DNA of 64,000 bases, from NCBI GenBank assembly GCA_020832495.1, contig JAFIEP010000138.1:1-64000 (forward strand), read 5' to 3'. The position numbers and the translations under genes were made by a program. Each line of letters starts with the position of its first letter. Position 1 is the first letter of the stretch. Source of the DNA: Acidimicrobiia bacterium (GTDB lineage Bacteria; Actinomycetota; Acidimicrobiia; Acidimicrobiales; Acidimicrobilacustridaceae). The notes below the pieces were generated by a model. The model did not search any database, was not told the origin of the DNA, and saw only the letters and a program-made list of their open reading frames with translations. This document shows positions 26,537-35,239 of the stretch, one piece after another.

Positions 26537-28333
26537 TCAGCGGTCGTCGGGCCCGATCACCAACCGCAGCCGGAAAGCGTCGGCCGTGTCGGGGTGATCA
26601 CGGCGTGTGTGGGCCCCGCGGCTCTCGGTCCGCATCGCCGCGGCAGCCAGGGTGGCCGTGGCCAGCTCCGCCAGGTTGGCCACCTCGAGCGCCGCCGGCG
26701 ACGGCACCGCACCGGCGGCGTCCTCCACGGCGGGGCCCACGCCGCCGGCGTCGGTGACCCCGATCCCCGCAGCGGCAGCACCGGTTCCCGCAGGCCCGAC
26801 CGCCCCCAGTGCACGAACCACCTCGGTGATGTCCCCCGAGGCGTCGGCCAACGACGTGGCGCTGCGCAGGACCCCGGCGTGGAGGGTCATGGCCCGTTGC
26901 AGACGGTCACGCAGCGCTGCAACCGCGCCGTCGTCGAGCGGTGGTTCGGATGCTCCCTCCGACGAGCGCCCGACACGCTCCCTCGACGGCGAGCCGTCGA
27001 TCGAGTCGACGCCGATCGGGGGACGAACCGGGTGCCAGCCGGCGACCCGCCGGCCACCGATGGTGCCCGGTTCACCAGACGCCGCCGGGCCGCCGGGCTC
27101 GGCCCCACCGCGCGGACCGGTAGCCACCACCGTCCGCATCGCCCCCGTCGGTTCACACCCGTCGGCTCCACTGTCGATGGCCTCGATGACCCGGTGGGCG
27201 AACACCATGCCCTCGAGCAGCGAGTTGGAGGCCAGGCGGTTGGCACCGTGCACTCCCGAGCACGCCACCTCACCGGCGGCCCACAGCCCGTCGACCGAGG
27301 TGGCGCCCCGCAGATCGGTGACCACACCACCGCAGAGGTAGTGGGCCGCCGGGGCGATGGGCAGCCAGTCAGCGGCGGGGTCGAGCCCCACGTCGCCGAG
27401 CGCCGCGGCGATGGTGGGGAACCGTTCACCGAAGCGCTCCAACCCGGTGGCATCCAGCCACAGGTGGTCGACCCCCTGGTCGGCCATGCGGGCCGTCATG
27501 GCCCGCGACACGGCGTCGCGGGGCAGCAACTCGTCCACGAAGCGGTCGCCATCGCGGTCGCGCAGCAACGCGCCGTGCCCGCGCAACGCCTCCGACAGCA
27601 GCGGGCGAGGCATGCGGGGGTGGTGCAACGCCGTTGGATGGAACTGCACGAACTCGACATCCGCGCAGGCGGCACCGGCCCGCAGCGCCATGGCGATACC
27701 GTCGCCGGTTGCCTCGACCGGGTTGGTGGTCACGGCGAACAGTTGCCCGGCACCGCCGGTGGCCAGCAATACGTGACGGGCCGTGACCTGTCGCCAGCGG
27801 CCGTGCCGGTCCACGGCCAACACGCCCCGGCAGCGCCCGTCGGTCACCACGAGGTCGACAGCGAAAGCGTGCTCGTGCACGGCCACGGCGGTGGCCAGCA
27901 CGGCGTCGGCCAGGGCCCGTTCGATCTCGATGCCAGTCGCAGCCCCGCCGGCGTGCACGATGCGGGCACGCGAGTGGCCGCCTTCGCGAGCCAACTCCAG
28001 GCGACCCTCCGCGTCGCGGTCGAACGAGGCGCCCAGCGCCACCAGCGCGTGCACTCGGTCGGGACCCTCGTCCACCAGGACCCGGGCGGCCTCGGCGTCG
28101 CACAGGCCCGCCCCGGCCGCCAAGGTGTCGGCCAGGTGCAGGTCGGTGGAATCGGGATCCTCGCCGAGTACGGCAGCCACGCCGCCCTGCGCCCAGCGGG
28201 TGGTGCTCTGCTGGAGCGCTCCCTTGGTGAGCACCCCCACCGACATGCCGTAGCGCTCGGTGGCCTGCACCGCAGCGGTCAGTCCGGCAACACCGCTCCC
28301 CAGCACCAACAGGTCGAGCGGATCGTCACCCAC
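26537..28333 (-). CDS. nadB: L-aspartate oxidase
   Basis: NadB is the FAD enzyme that oxidises L-aspartate to iminoaspartate for quinolinate synthesis. The 598 residues include the FAD-binding GSGVAGL (12-18), STTRWAQGGVAA, the HARIVHAGG-like RARIVHAGG, QFHPTALHHPR, RDAVSRAM, and GANRLASNSLLEGMVF near residue 370. It is longer than E. coli NadB (540) because of a Gly/Pro/Ser-rich insertion between the FAD domain and the C-terminal helical domain (about residues 395-465). GTG start; no strong ribosome-binding site seen. No nadA is present nearby. It is followed by nadC after 43 bases. Confidence 0.93.
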   Translation of the reverse strand: MGDDPLDLLVLGSGVAGLTAAVQATERYGMSVGVLTKGALQQSTTRWAQGGVAAVLGEDPDSTDLHLADTLAAGAGLCDAEAARVLVDEGPDRVHALVALGASFDRDAEGRLELAREGGHSRARIVHAGGAATGIEIERALADAVLATAVAVHEHAFAVDLVVTDGRCRGVLAVDRHGRWRQVTARHVLLATGGAGQLFAVTTNPVEATGDGIAMALRAGAACADVEFVQFHPTALHHPRMPRPLLSEALRGHGALLRDRDGDRFVDELLPRDAVSRAMTARMADQGVDHLWLDATGLERFGERFPTIAAALGDVGLDPAADWLPIAPAAHYLCGGVVTDLRGATSVDGLWAAGEVACSGVHGANRLASNSLLEGMVFAHRVIEAIDSGADGCEPTGAMRTVVATGPRGGAEPGGPAASGEPGTIGGRRVAGWHPVRPPIGVDSIDGSPSRERVGRSSEGASEPPLDDGAVAALRDRLQRAMTLHAGVLRSATSLADASGDITEVVRALGAVGPAGTGAAAAGIGVTDAGGVGPAVEDAAGAVPSPAALEVANLAELATATLAAAAMRTESRGAHTRRDHPDTADAFRLRLVIGPDDR

Positions 28334-28487
28334 GACGTCGTCCAGGCCGCTCAGGGTCTCCGGCGGCAGTCGGGTCGTGTCCGGGGGCGCCCGCCCGTGT
28401 CGGCGCGTCGTCCCGCACCATCCCGTGGTCCGCCGGTCGCTGGGTCACCAGGACGAGCACCTGGCACCGAGCACGGTGCGGTGGTGG

Positions 28488-28958
28488 TCAGTGCAGGCCG
28501 TCGAGCTCGGCATCGAGCGTGGCCATCTCGCGGTCGACCTGCGCCTGGATCTCGACGTAGCGGATCGGACCGGGGGTCGAGGCCGCAGCGATGGCGGCGG
28601 CCGTCTCCTCGTCGACGGGCCGGTTGGCGGTGTCGACGTGCACGATGCGCGGCGAATAGTCCTCGAGTTCCTCGGCGTCGTAGTCGGCGTAGGAGATGAC
28701 GATGATGCGGTCGCCCTTCTGCACCAGGCGCGCCGCAGCACCGTTGAGGCACATGTCGCCCGAGCCGCGCCGGCCCTCGATGACGTAGGTCTCGAGCCGG
28801 GCGCCGTTGTCGATGTCGACGACGGCCACCTGTTCCCACTCGGCCAGGTCGGCCAGTTCCATGAGGTCGGGGTCGACGGTGATCGAGCCCACGTAGTGCA
28901 GGTCGGCGTCGCTCACCACGGCACGGTGGATCTTCGACTTCATCATTCGGCGGCGCAT
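28488..28958 (-). CDS. panD: Aspartate 1-decarboxylase
   Basis: PanD makes beta-alanine for pantothenate. It is produced as a proenzyme that self-cleaves to form a pyruvoyl group; the cleavage pair Gly24-Ser25 is seen in HYVGSITVD. Other conserved features are MKSKIHRA, the Tyr in ETYVIEG, and [22 protein letters not shown]. The 156 residues exceed the usual 120-140 through a C-terminal extension. The ATG is preceded by AGGAGG at 6 bases, one of the best ribosome-binding sites in the window. Confidence 0.95.
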   Translation of the reverse strand: MRRRMMKSKIHRAVVSDADLHYVGSITVDPDLMELADLAEWEQVAVVDIDNGARLETYVIEGRRGSGDMCLNGAAARLVQKGDRIIVISYADYDAEELEDYSPRIVHVDTANRPVDEETAAAIAAASTPGPIRYVEIQAQVDREMATLDAELDGLH

Positions 28959-29010
28959 GGCTGCCCTCCTGTGCTTGGTGCCCTCGGGTCACCTTGCTGC
29001 TGATGGCATC

Positions 29011-29041
29011 ACGCTAGCAGCCACCTGGCCCTGTGCAGCAA
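29011..29041 (-). promoter_or_regulatory. Possible panD promoter
   Basis: In the 139-base gap before panD the gene strand shows TTGCTG (29036-29041), 19 bases, then TGC-TAGCGT with an extended -10 form (TAGCGT at 29011-29016). A 5' leader of about 45 bases would carry the AGGAGG site. An AGCTGCGGGGC direct repeat sits further upstream at the panC end. Confidence 0.35.
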
Positions 29042-29097
29042 CGTGGTGCACATCAGTCGACCGCCCCGCAGCTCACCGGGCAGTGGGTGCCCCGCAG

Positions 29098-29958
29098 CTA
29101 CTCGGGGACGGTGACCCCGACGTTGTCCAGCAACCGGGGTCGGCCCAGCCGTGCGGCGACCAGCAACCTGACGGTGGCACCGGGACGGAGCTCGTCGAGT
29201 GGTTCAAGGGTGGCAGCGTCGACCACCTCGGCGTAGTCCAGGTCGGCCCGTTGCTCGGCGGCGACGGTCGCGGTCATCTGGGCCCGCACGGCGGCACCGC
29301 TCCGCTCCCCTGCCTCGACGGCGGCCGCAGCGGCGGTCAGTGCTCGGTGCAGGACCGGGGCGACAGCGCGCTCGTCGTCGGTCAGGTAGACGTTGCGGCT
29401 CGACATGGCCAGCCCATCGGCCTCTCGCACGGTCGGGCAACCCACCACGGCCACGGGGAACGACAGGTCCGAAGCCATGCGACGCACCACGGCGAGTTGT
29501 TGGAAGTCCTTCTCGCCGAAGTAGGCCCGGCACGGTCCGGCGATGGCGAACAACTTGGCCACCACGGTGGCCACCCCGGCGAAGTGGGTCGGACGCGCCG
29601 CGCCCTCCATGTGCGCCGACAGGGAGGCAACCGTCACCTCGGTGCGCATCGGCTCGGGGTACATCTCTGTCTGCGACGGGGTGAACAGCACATCGCAGCC
29701 GGCACGTTCGGCCAGAGCCCGGTCCCGCTCGAGATCCCGCGGGTAGGCGTCGAGGTCCTCGCCGGCCGCGAACTGCAGCGGGTTCACGAAGATGGTGGCC
29801 GTCACCACGTCGCACTCCTCGACAGCCCGGCCGACCAGCGACAGGTGCCCGTCGTGGAGATACCCCATGGTGGGCACCAGCCCGACGGTGCCACCTCGGG
29901 CGCGGGTGGCGTCGAGCACACCTCGCAGCTCGCTGATCGTCTGGATCACCTGCATCAT
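29098..29958 (-). CDS. panC: Pantothenate synthetase (pantoate--beta-alanine ligase)
   Basis: PanC joins pantoate and beta-alanine using ATP. The 286 residues show the nucleotidyltransferase motif PTMGYLHDGHLSL (29-41) with both catalytic His residues, IFVNPLQF, FGEKDFQQ and the KMSKS-like MSSRN. All active-site blocks are intact. Its ATG overlaps the antiporter stop (ATGA). Product feeds the CoA pathway whose first kinase, coaX, lies in the same block; panB is not in the window. Confidence 0.95.
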   Translation of the reverse strand: MMQVIQTISELRGVLDATRARGGTVGLVPTMGYLHDGHLSLVGRAVEECDVVTATIFVNPLQFAAGEDLDAYPRDLERDRALAERAGCDVLFTPSQTEMYPEPMRTEVTVASLSAHMEGAARPTHFAGVATVVAKLFAIAGPCRAYFGEKDFQQLAVVRRMASDLSFPVAVVGCPTVREADGLAMSSRNVYLTDDERAVAPVLHRALTAAAAAVEAGERSGAAVRAQMTATVAAEQRADLDYAEVVDAATLEPLDELRPGATVRLLVAARLGRPRLLDNVGVTVPE

Positions 29959-31442
29959 GGCCCTTTCTCGTCGGCGGGGTCGGTCGTCGACGGTTCGAGG
30001 AGCGCAGCCATCTGGCGGAAGCCGTCGTCGTCGGCCAGGACCATCAGGCGGTCGCCGGGGAGGAGGTCGGTGGCGCCGCGAGGCACCACCAGCACGCCCT
30101 CGCGGTTGACGAGCACGATCAGCGCGCCCGGCGGGAGTCCCAGTTCGAACACCCGGCGACCGGTGACGGCCGAGCCCTCGGGCACCACCAGCTCGCGCAG
30201 GTCGGTGTCGGCTTCGGGGGCGGCAGTGGCTTCGATCGGGTAGGACGGTTTCCGCTCCACCGGGGTGGCCACACCGAACAGCTTCGCCGCCGCGGGAATG
30301 GTGGTGCCCTGCACGGCCACCGACACCAGGACCACGAAGAACACGACGTTGAAGATGGTGGCCGCCTCGGGGATCCCCTCCACCAAGGGGAAGCTGGCCA
30401 GGATGATGGGCACCGCCCCGCGGAGGCCCACCCACGACACCATGGCGTTGGCCCGCCAGCCCAGCCGGAACGGGAGCAGCGACAGCACCACGGCCACCGG
30501 TCGGGCCACCACCACCAACGCCACCGCAACGATGAGCGCCCGCAGGGCCACGTCGGGGAACTGCGACGGGAAGGCCAGCAGGCCCAGCACACCGAACATC
30601 ACGATCTGCATGAGCCAGGCCAGCGCGTCGTGGAAACGGATCAGTGACCGTTCGTGCACGAAGTGGCTGTTGGCCATCACGATGCCGGCCACGTACACCG
30701 CCAGGAAGCCGCTGCCCCCGAGATAGGACACCGACCCGTAGGTGAGCGCCACCAACGCCAGGGTCATGACGGGGTAGAGCCCCTCGTCCTCGAGGCGCAG
30801 CTTGTTGATGAGCAGGAGACCGACCTTGGCCCACAGCACCCCACCGACGGCGCCGAGACCCATCTGCAGGAAGAACAGCGGCAACAGCTCGGCGGGACCG
30901 TCGATGTCACCCACGACGAGGGCCAACAGCCCGATGGTCAGGAACACCGCCATGGGGTCGTTACTGCCCGACTCCAACTCGAGCAGCGGCCGAATGGGCG
31001 AGCGCAGTCCCACCGAGCGGGTGCGCAGCACGGAGAACACCGCAGCGGCGTCAGTGGAGGCCACGATGGCCCCGAGTAGCAGCCCGGTGGCCAAGGGCAC
31101 GTCCAGCGCCCAGGCGGCCACCACGCCCACGATGCCAGCGGTGACCGCCACCCCGACGGTGGCCAGGACGACGCCGGGCGCCAGCACCGGGCGGACGGTG
31201 GACCATCGGGTGTCGAGGCCACCGGAGAACAGGATGTAGGCCAGCGCCACCACGCCGATGGAGCGGGCCAGTTCCATGTCGGTGAACTCGATGCCACCCA
31301 ACCCGTCGCTGCCGGCCAGCATGCCGATGCCCACGAAGATGAGCAGCGCCGGCACCCCGAAGCGGTGGGCGCCCTTGGCGGCAGCCACCCCCAGCAGCAA
31401 GAGCGCCGCACCGGCGGCCAGCGAGAGCTCGAAGCCGCTCAC
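29955..31442 (-). CDS. CPA1-family cation/proton antiporter with TrkA-C domain (NhaP2-like)
   Basis: The 495-residue protein has about 12-13 transmembrane segments (about 1-385), with ALAYILFSGGLDTRW, ASTDAAAVFSVLR and the ion-binding ESGSNDPMAVFL motif typical of K+/H+ antiporters of the NhaP2/CvrA type, and VGLRGAVPIILA near the end of the membrane part. A C-terminal TrkA-C-like regulatory domain (about 415-475, ELGLPPGALIVLVNREGVLVVPRG) follows. It starts with GTG overlapping the DUF2520 stop (GTGA) and overlaps panC by 4 bases, so an ion antiporter is embedded in a vitamin operon. Confidence 0.85.
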   Translation of the reverse strand: MSGFELSLAAGAALLLLGVAAAKGAHRFGVPALLIFVGIGMLAGSDGLGGIEFTDMELARSIGVVALAYILFSGGLDTRWSTVRPVLAPGVVLATVGVAVTAGIVGVVAAWALDVPLATGLLLGAIVASTDAAAVFSVLRTRSVGLRSPIRPLLELESGSNDPMAVFLTIGLLALVVGDIDGPAELLPLFFLQMGLGAVGGVLWAKVGLLLINKLRLEDEGLYPVMTLALVALTYGSVSYLGGSGFLAVYVAGIVMANSHFVHERSLIRFHDALAWLMQIVMFGVLGLLAFPSQFPDVALRALIVAVALVVVARPVAVVLSLLPFRLGWRANAMVSWVGLRGAVPIILASFPLVEGIPEAATIFNVVFFVVLVSVAVQGTTIPAAAKLFGVATPVERKPSYPIEATAAPEADTDLRELVVPEGSAVTGRRVFELGLPPGALIVLVNREGVLVVPRGATDLLPGDRLMVLADDDGFRQMAALLEPSTTDPADEKGP

Positions 31443-32206
31443 GTCGTCTCCCCGGCGGACGGGCCCTCGCGCCGGCCCGCCAGGTCGGCGGCGCCGCCCG
31501 CCAGGAGGTCGTACATCGGCCGCTCGGCGGGGTCCAGGGCGGCGCGGTGCCGCTCCAGGGTGGCCAGGTCGCCGCGCGCTGCGGGTCCGGTCAATGCCGC
31601 CTCCGGGCCCAGTTCGGCCACGTTCTCGACGGTGGCGCGCACGAGGTCGAGGTAGGCATCGAGGGGGACCCCGGCGGTGGCGGCCACCCGCTCCACCTGC
31701 GCCAGCAGCACCACAAGGTGGTTCGAGGCGATGCACGCCGCTGCGTGGTAGGCGGCCCGAGCGTCGTCGTCGATCTCCACCACCCGACCCTCCAGCGATC
31801 GGGCCAACCGCGCCGCCATCGGGTCACCGGCGACAGCGAACACTGCCCCCCTCAGGCGTCGCGCCCCGACCTCGGGGGACGGCAGCGGCAGCAGCGGGTG
31901 GAGCGACCCGCGACGCTGGTGTGGCGCGAGCACGTCCAACCCGAGCGAACCCGACAGGTGGACGACGACCGTCGAGTCAACAGGTCGGACTGCGGCGGCC
32001 ACCTCGGCGATCGCCGCGTCGGGTGTGGCGATCACCACCACGTCCACCCCTTCCGCGGCAGCACCGACGTCGTCGCCACGGCCGAACGCCGGAGCCGACG
32101 ACCACCCGGCGTCCGCCAGTGCCATGGTCATCGCTCCACCTGCTCTCCCAGGACCGACCAGGCGGAACCGACCGGGGTCGGGCACGGGGGAAGAACGGTC
32201 GGCCAT
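31439..32206 (-). CDS. DUF2520 Rossmann-like protein
   Basis: The 255-residue protein has an N-terminal NAD(P)-binding fold (RLVGPGRAGGAMTMAL, then VVVIATPDAAIAEVAAAV, HLSGSLGLDVL) and a helical C-terminal DUF2520 domain (YHAAACIASNHLVVLLAQ... VENVAELGPEAALTGPAARGD). It resembles ketopantoate reductase-like or F420:NADP-type dehydrogenases, and in actinobacteria it is commonly found beside panC and folate genes, where a pantoate-related role has been suggested but not shown to my knowledge. ATG at 32206; coupled by GTGA to the antiporter. Confidence 0.85.
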   Translation of the reverse strand: MADRSSPVPDPGRFRLVGPGRAGGAMTMALADAGWSSAPAFGRGDDVGAAAEGVDVVVIATPDAAIAEVAAAVRPVDSTVVVHLSGSLGLDVLAPHQRRGSLHPLLPLPSPEVGARRLRGAVFAVAGDPMAARLARSLEGRVVEIDDDARAAYHAAACIASNHLVVLLAQVERVAATAGVPLDAYLDLVRATVENVAELGPEAALTGPAARGDLATLERHRAALDPAERPMYDLLAGGAADLAGRREGPSAGETT

Positions 32207-32257
32207 GCCCAAGTGTCGCACCTGTGGTGGCGGGTCGGCTGCGGGACGCGCCGGCGA

Positions 32258-32737
32258 TCAGCCAGGCGTCGGGTTCCGGTCGATACCGAGTGGACCGATG
32301 TCGCTGACCCGCCCCTCGGCGGCCTCGAGGGCTTCGTCGGAGACCAGTTCGGGTGCCACGTCGGCCAGCGGGGCGAGCACGAACCGACGCTCCCACAACC
32401 GAGGGTGTGGGATCTGCAGGTCGGGCTCGACGATGGAGACGCCCTCCATCCACAGGATGTCGACGTCGAGTGTGCGCGGACCCCACCGTTCGCTCCGGAC
32501 GCGACCGGCGGCCGTCTCCAGCCGATGACACACCCCGAGGAGCGCCCGCGGGGTCAGCTCGGTCTCCAACTGGACGACCACGTTGAGGTAGGCGTCCTGC
32601 CCGCTGGGCCCGCCCATCGGCTCGGTCTCGTACACGTTCGACACGGCACTCACCGACACGAGTGACCGCACGGCGTCGAGAAGGTGCCCTCGGCGGTCGC
32701 CGAGGTTGGACCCCAACCCGAGATAGGCGCGCGTCAT
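32258..32737 (-). CDS. folK: 2-amino-4-hydroxy-6-hydroxymethyldihydropteridine pyrophosphokinase
   Basis: FolK transfers pyrophosphate from ATP to 6-hydroxymethyl-dihydropterin. The 159 residues show AYLGLGSNLGDR at the start, YETEPMGGPSGQDAYLNVVV, and the signature RWGPRTLDVDILW with the Mg-binding Asp pair, then IPHPRLWERRFVLAPLAD. Complete and standard in length. Its ATG overlaps the folB stop (ATGA). Confidence 0.95.
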   Translation of the reverse strand: MTRAYLGLGSNLGDRRGHLLDAVRSLVSVSAVSNVYETEPMGGPSGQDAYLNVVVQLETELTPRALLGVCHRLETAAGRVRSERWGPRTLDVDILWMEGVSIVEPDLQIPHPRLWERRFVLAPLADVAPELVSDEALEAAEGRVSDIGPLGIDRNPTPG

Positions 32738-33135
32738 GGTTGCCTCCGGGTGAGGCGCACACCACTCGAAGCCAGGTCGTGCGGCACCGGGGGGCGGAGC
32801 TTGCGGGCCGCCACGGTCACGGCCACGACCCGCTGGTCGGCCAACACCGTGTCAGCGACGGTGGTGGCCAGGTGTTCGAGCAGGGCGACGTGCCCGCTGG
32901 TGGCCACGCGCACCACCTCGTCGGCCAAGGCGCCGTAGTCCACCGTGTCGTCGAGGTCGTCGGAACGACCCGCAGCGGTGAGGTCGGTGTGCACATCGAG
33001 GTCGATCTCGACCGGCTGCGCCCGGACCTGCTCCTCGGGCAGCACCCCGACGGTGGCCAGCACCCGCAACCCGCGCAGCTCGATGACGTCGAGCAGGGCT
33101 GCGGGGTCGCCGGCCGGCATCGGGGCGGAACTCAC
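32734..33135 (-). CDS. folB: Dihydroneopterin aldolase
   Basis: FolB releases glycolaldehyde from dihydroneopterin. The 133 residues show DVIELRGLRVLATVGVLPEEQ at the N-terminus, the DDTVDYGALADEV block, LLEHLATTVAD with the pterin-binding Glu, and a C-terminal ARKLRPP with the catalytic Lys. GTG start overlapping the preceding gene's stop (GTGA); an ATG five codons on is an alternative. Confidence 0.93.
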   Translation of the reverse strand: MSSAPMPAGDPAALLDVIELRGLRVLATVGVLPEEQVRAQPVEIDLDVHTDLTAAGRSDDLDDTVDYGALADEVVRVATSGHVALLEHLATTVADTVLADQRVVAVTVAARKLRPPVPHDLASSGVRLTRRQP

Positions 33136-33653
33136 GGACCGGCCGCCAGACGGCCCGCGATTGTGACCAGTTCCCGACCGAACGGGCCCAGCTCGCGTTG
33201 CACCATGCGCTCGATGACGGTGATGGCGTCGGGTCCGTTGTCGACCAGACCGGCCCACAGCAGGTAGCCGCACATGAAGCCGCAGACGCTGTCACCGAGT
33301 TCTTCGTTGTGCACGAGCAGCTTGGCCCCGGCGGCGAGCAGGTCGGCCAACTGGGGGAAGTGACCGGCCAGGAAGGGGGTCGGGTCGTCGCCGGTGTCGA
33401 AGGGCCAGTGCCGCCAGGCGACACCCAACTCGTCGTAGTTGTGCAGGTTGTGCGGCGCCGGGATGAGCGAGACCACCGCGGTGAACCCCTGTTCACGCAC
33501 CCAGATGATCTCTTCCTGGCGGCGGACGCGACGGTGGTTCTGCGCGTAGCCGCCCGGTCGCTCGCACACCGCGAGTTGGTCCTTGATGATCCAGTGGAAG
33601 TTCCGTGGAACGATCCCCTGCTGCCACTTGCCCTTGTTCGCCATCGCCCTCAT
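33132..33653 (-). CDS. Phosphatase-fold protein lacking catalytic residues, in the folate operon
   Basis: The 173-residue protein has the strand-helix order of dual-specificity phosphatases: RNFHWIIKDQLAV, FTAVVSLIPAP, VAWRHWPFDTGDDPTP (where the general-acid loop lies), then AKLLVHNEELGDSVCGFMCGYLL at the position of the P-loop. In active enzymes that loop is HCxxxxxR; here Cys is Asn116 and Arg is Ser122, so phosphatase chemistry is not expected. It may bind a phosphorylated ligand or partner. It is joined by 4-base overlaps to folP upstream and folB downstream, suggesting a folate-linked role. No named family is certain. Confidence 0.6.
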   Translation of the reverse strand: MRAMANKGKWQQGIVPRNFHWIIKDQLAVCERPGGYAQNHRRVRRQEEIIWVREQGFTAVVSLIPAPHNLHNYDELGVAWRHWPFDTGDDPTPFLAGHFPQLADLLAAGAKLLVHNEELGDSVCGFMCGYLLWAGLVDNGPDAITVIERMVQRELGPFGRELVTIAGRLAAGP

Positions 33654-34185
33654 GCTGCCACGACCTGGGATGCCTGCCGAGTTTGGCGGACATCATGGGC
33701 ACGGATCATACGTACCCCGAGGTGCATCGCCCACACCGCGGTGGCGATCGACCCCTCGAGGCGGTCCTCGGGACCGACGGACGCCACCCCGTCACTGGCC
33801 GCCAACAACGTTCCCAGCGTGCTCTTCCGGCTGGTCCCCACCACAACGGGGAAGCCGCTGGCCACCAGGCGATCCAACGAGGCCAACAGGGCCAGGTTGT
33901 GCTCGATCGTCTTGCCGAAACCGATGCCCGGGTCGATCCAGACCTCCGTCACGCCGGCCGCCGTCGCCGCCGCCGCTCGCTCTGTGAGGAACCGGTTCAC
34001 CTCATCGACCACGTCGTCGTAGGTCGGCGCCTGCTGCATGGTGCGCGGCTCGCCGGCCATGTGGACGGCCACCCAACCCACCCCAAGCTCGGCCGCCACC
34101 GGCCACAGCGTGGCCGAGACGTCGTTGACGAGGCTGGCACCGACCGCAACCGCCGCTCGGGCCACCTCGGCGTGGCGGGTGTCGA
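33650..34185 (-). pseudogene. folP: Dihydropteroate synthase gene, 5' part lost at the palindrome axis
   Basis: Only the C-terminal 180 or so residues of FolP remain. Family sequence begins with VSIDTRHAEVARAAV at the axis and continues through LVNDVSA, WVAVHMAGEPRTMQ, WIDPGIGFGKTIEHN (phosphate and pterin binding) and GTSRKSTLG to a normal C-terminus. The N-terminal half with the NVTPDSFSDGG block is missing; upstream of the axis the frame reads the other arm's antisense strand. The truncation is a consequence of the inverted-repeat join, not of ordinary decay. It overlaps the next gene by 4 bases. Confidence 0.9.
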
Positions 34186-34192
34186 TCGACAC
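34179..34192. other. Axis of the giant palindrome inside folP codons for VSIDT
   Basis: The axis lies between 34185 and 34186 in GTGTCGATCGACAC. These bases encode the conserved VSIDT strand of dihydropteroate synthase across the axis, so the natural gene itself must be palindromic here for about 14 bases. A short natural palindrome is a plausible site for strand switching during amplification or for a graph fold-back. Confidence 0.8.
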
Positions 34193-34721
34193 CCGCCACG
34201 CCGAGGTGGCCCGAGCGGCGGTTGCGGTCGGTGCCAGCCTCGTCAACGACGTCTCGGCCACGCTGTGGCCGGTGGCGGCCGAGCTTGGGGTGGGTTGGGT
34301 GGCCGTCCACATGGCCGGCGAGCCGCGCACCATGCAGCAGGCGCCGACCTACGACGACGTGGTCGATGAGGTGAACCGGTTCCTCACAGAGCGAGCGGCG
34401 GCGGCGACGGCGGCCGGCGTGACGGAGGTCTGGATCGACCCGGGCATCGGTTTCGGCAAGACGATCGAGCACAACCTGGCCCTGTTGGCCTCGTTGGATC
34501 GCCTGGTGGCCAGCGGCTTCCCCGTTGTGGTGGGGACCAGCCGGAAGAGCACGCTGGGAACGTTGTTGGCGGCCAGTGACGGGGTGGCGTCCGTCGGTCC
34601 CGAGGACCGCCTCGAGGGGTCGATCGCCACCGCGGTGTGGGCGATGCACCTCGGGGTACGTATGATCCGTGCCCATGATGTCCGCCAAACTCGGCAGGCA
34701 TCCCAGGTCGTGGCAGCATGA
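34186..34721 (+). pseudogene. folP: Dihydropteroate synthase gene, 5'-truncated (right-arm copy)
   Basis: Mirror copy of 33650-34185. The same C-terminal part, from VSIDTRHAEV to the stop, with DPGIGFGKT and SRKS present and the N-terminal pterin-binding half absent. Overlaps the following gene by ATGA. Confidence 0.9.
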
Positions 34722-35239
34722 GGGCGATGGCGAACAAGGGCAAGTGGCAGCAGGGGATCGTTCCACGGAACTTCCACTGGATCATCAAGGACCAACTCGC
34801 GGTGTGCGAGCGACCGGGCGGCTACGCGCAGAACCACCGTCGCGTCCGCCGCCAGGAAGAGATCATCTGGGTGCGTGAACAGGGGTTCACCGCGGTGGTC
34901 TCGCTCATCCCGGCGCCGCACAACCTGCACAACTACGACGAGTTGGGTGTCGCCTGGCGGCACTGGCCCTTCGACACCGGCGACGACCCGACCCCCTTCC
35001 TGGCCGGTCACTTCCCCCAGTTGGCCGACCTGCTCGCCGCCGGGGCCAAGCTGCTCGTGCACAACGAAGAACTCGGTGACAGCGTCTGCGGCTTCATGTG
35101 CGGCTACCTGCTGTGGGCCGGTCTGGTCGACAACGGACCCGACGCCATCACCGTCATCGAGCGCATGGTGCAACGCGAGCTGGGCCCGTTCGGTCGGGAA
35201 CTGGTCACAATCGCGGGCCGTCTGGCGGCCGGTCCGTGA
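34718..35239 (+). CDS. Phosphatase-fold protein lacking catalytic residues (right-arm copy)
   Basis: Mirror copy of 33132-33653: 173 residues, P-loop position reads HNEELGDSV instead of HCxxxxxR. Coupled by 4-base overlaps to folP' and folB. Confidence 0.6.
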   Translation: MRAMANKGKWQQGIVPRNFHWIIKDQLAVCERPGGYAQNHRRVRRQEEIIWVREQGFTAVVSLIPAPHNLHNYDELGVAWRHWPFDTGDDPTPFLAGHFPQLADLLAAGAKLLVHNEELGDSVCGFMCGYLLWAGLVDNGPDAITVIERMVQRELGPFGRELVTIAGRLAAGP

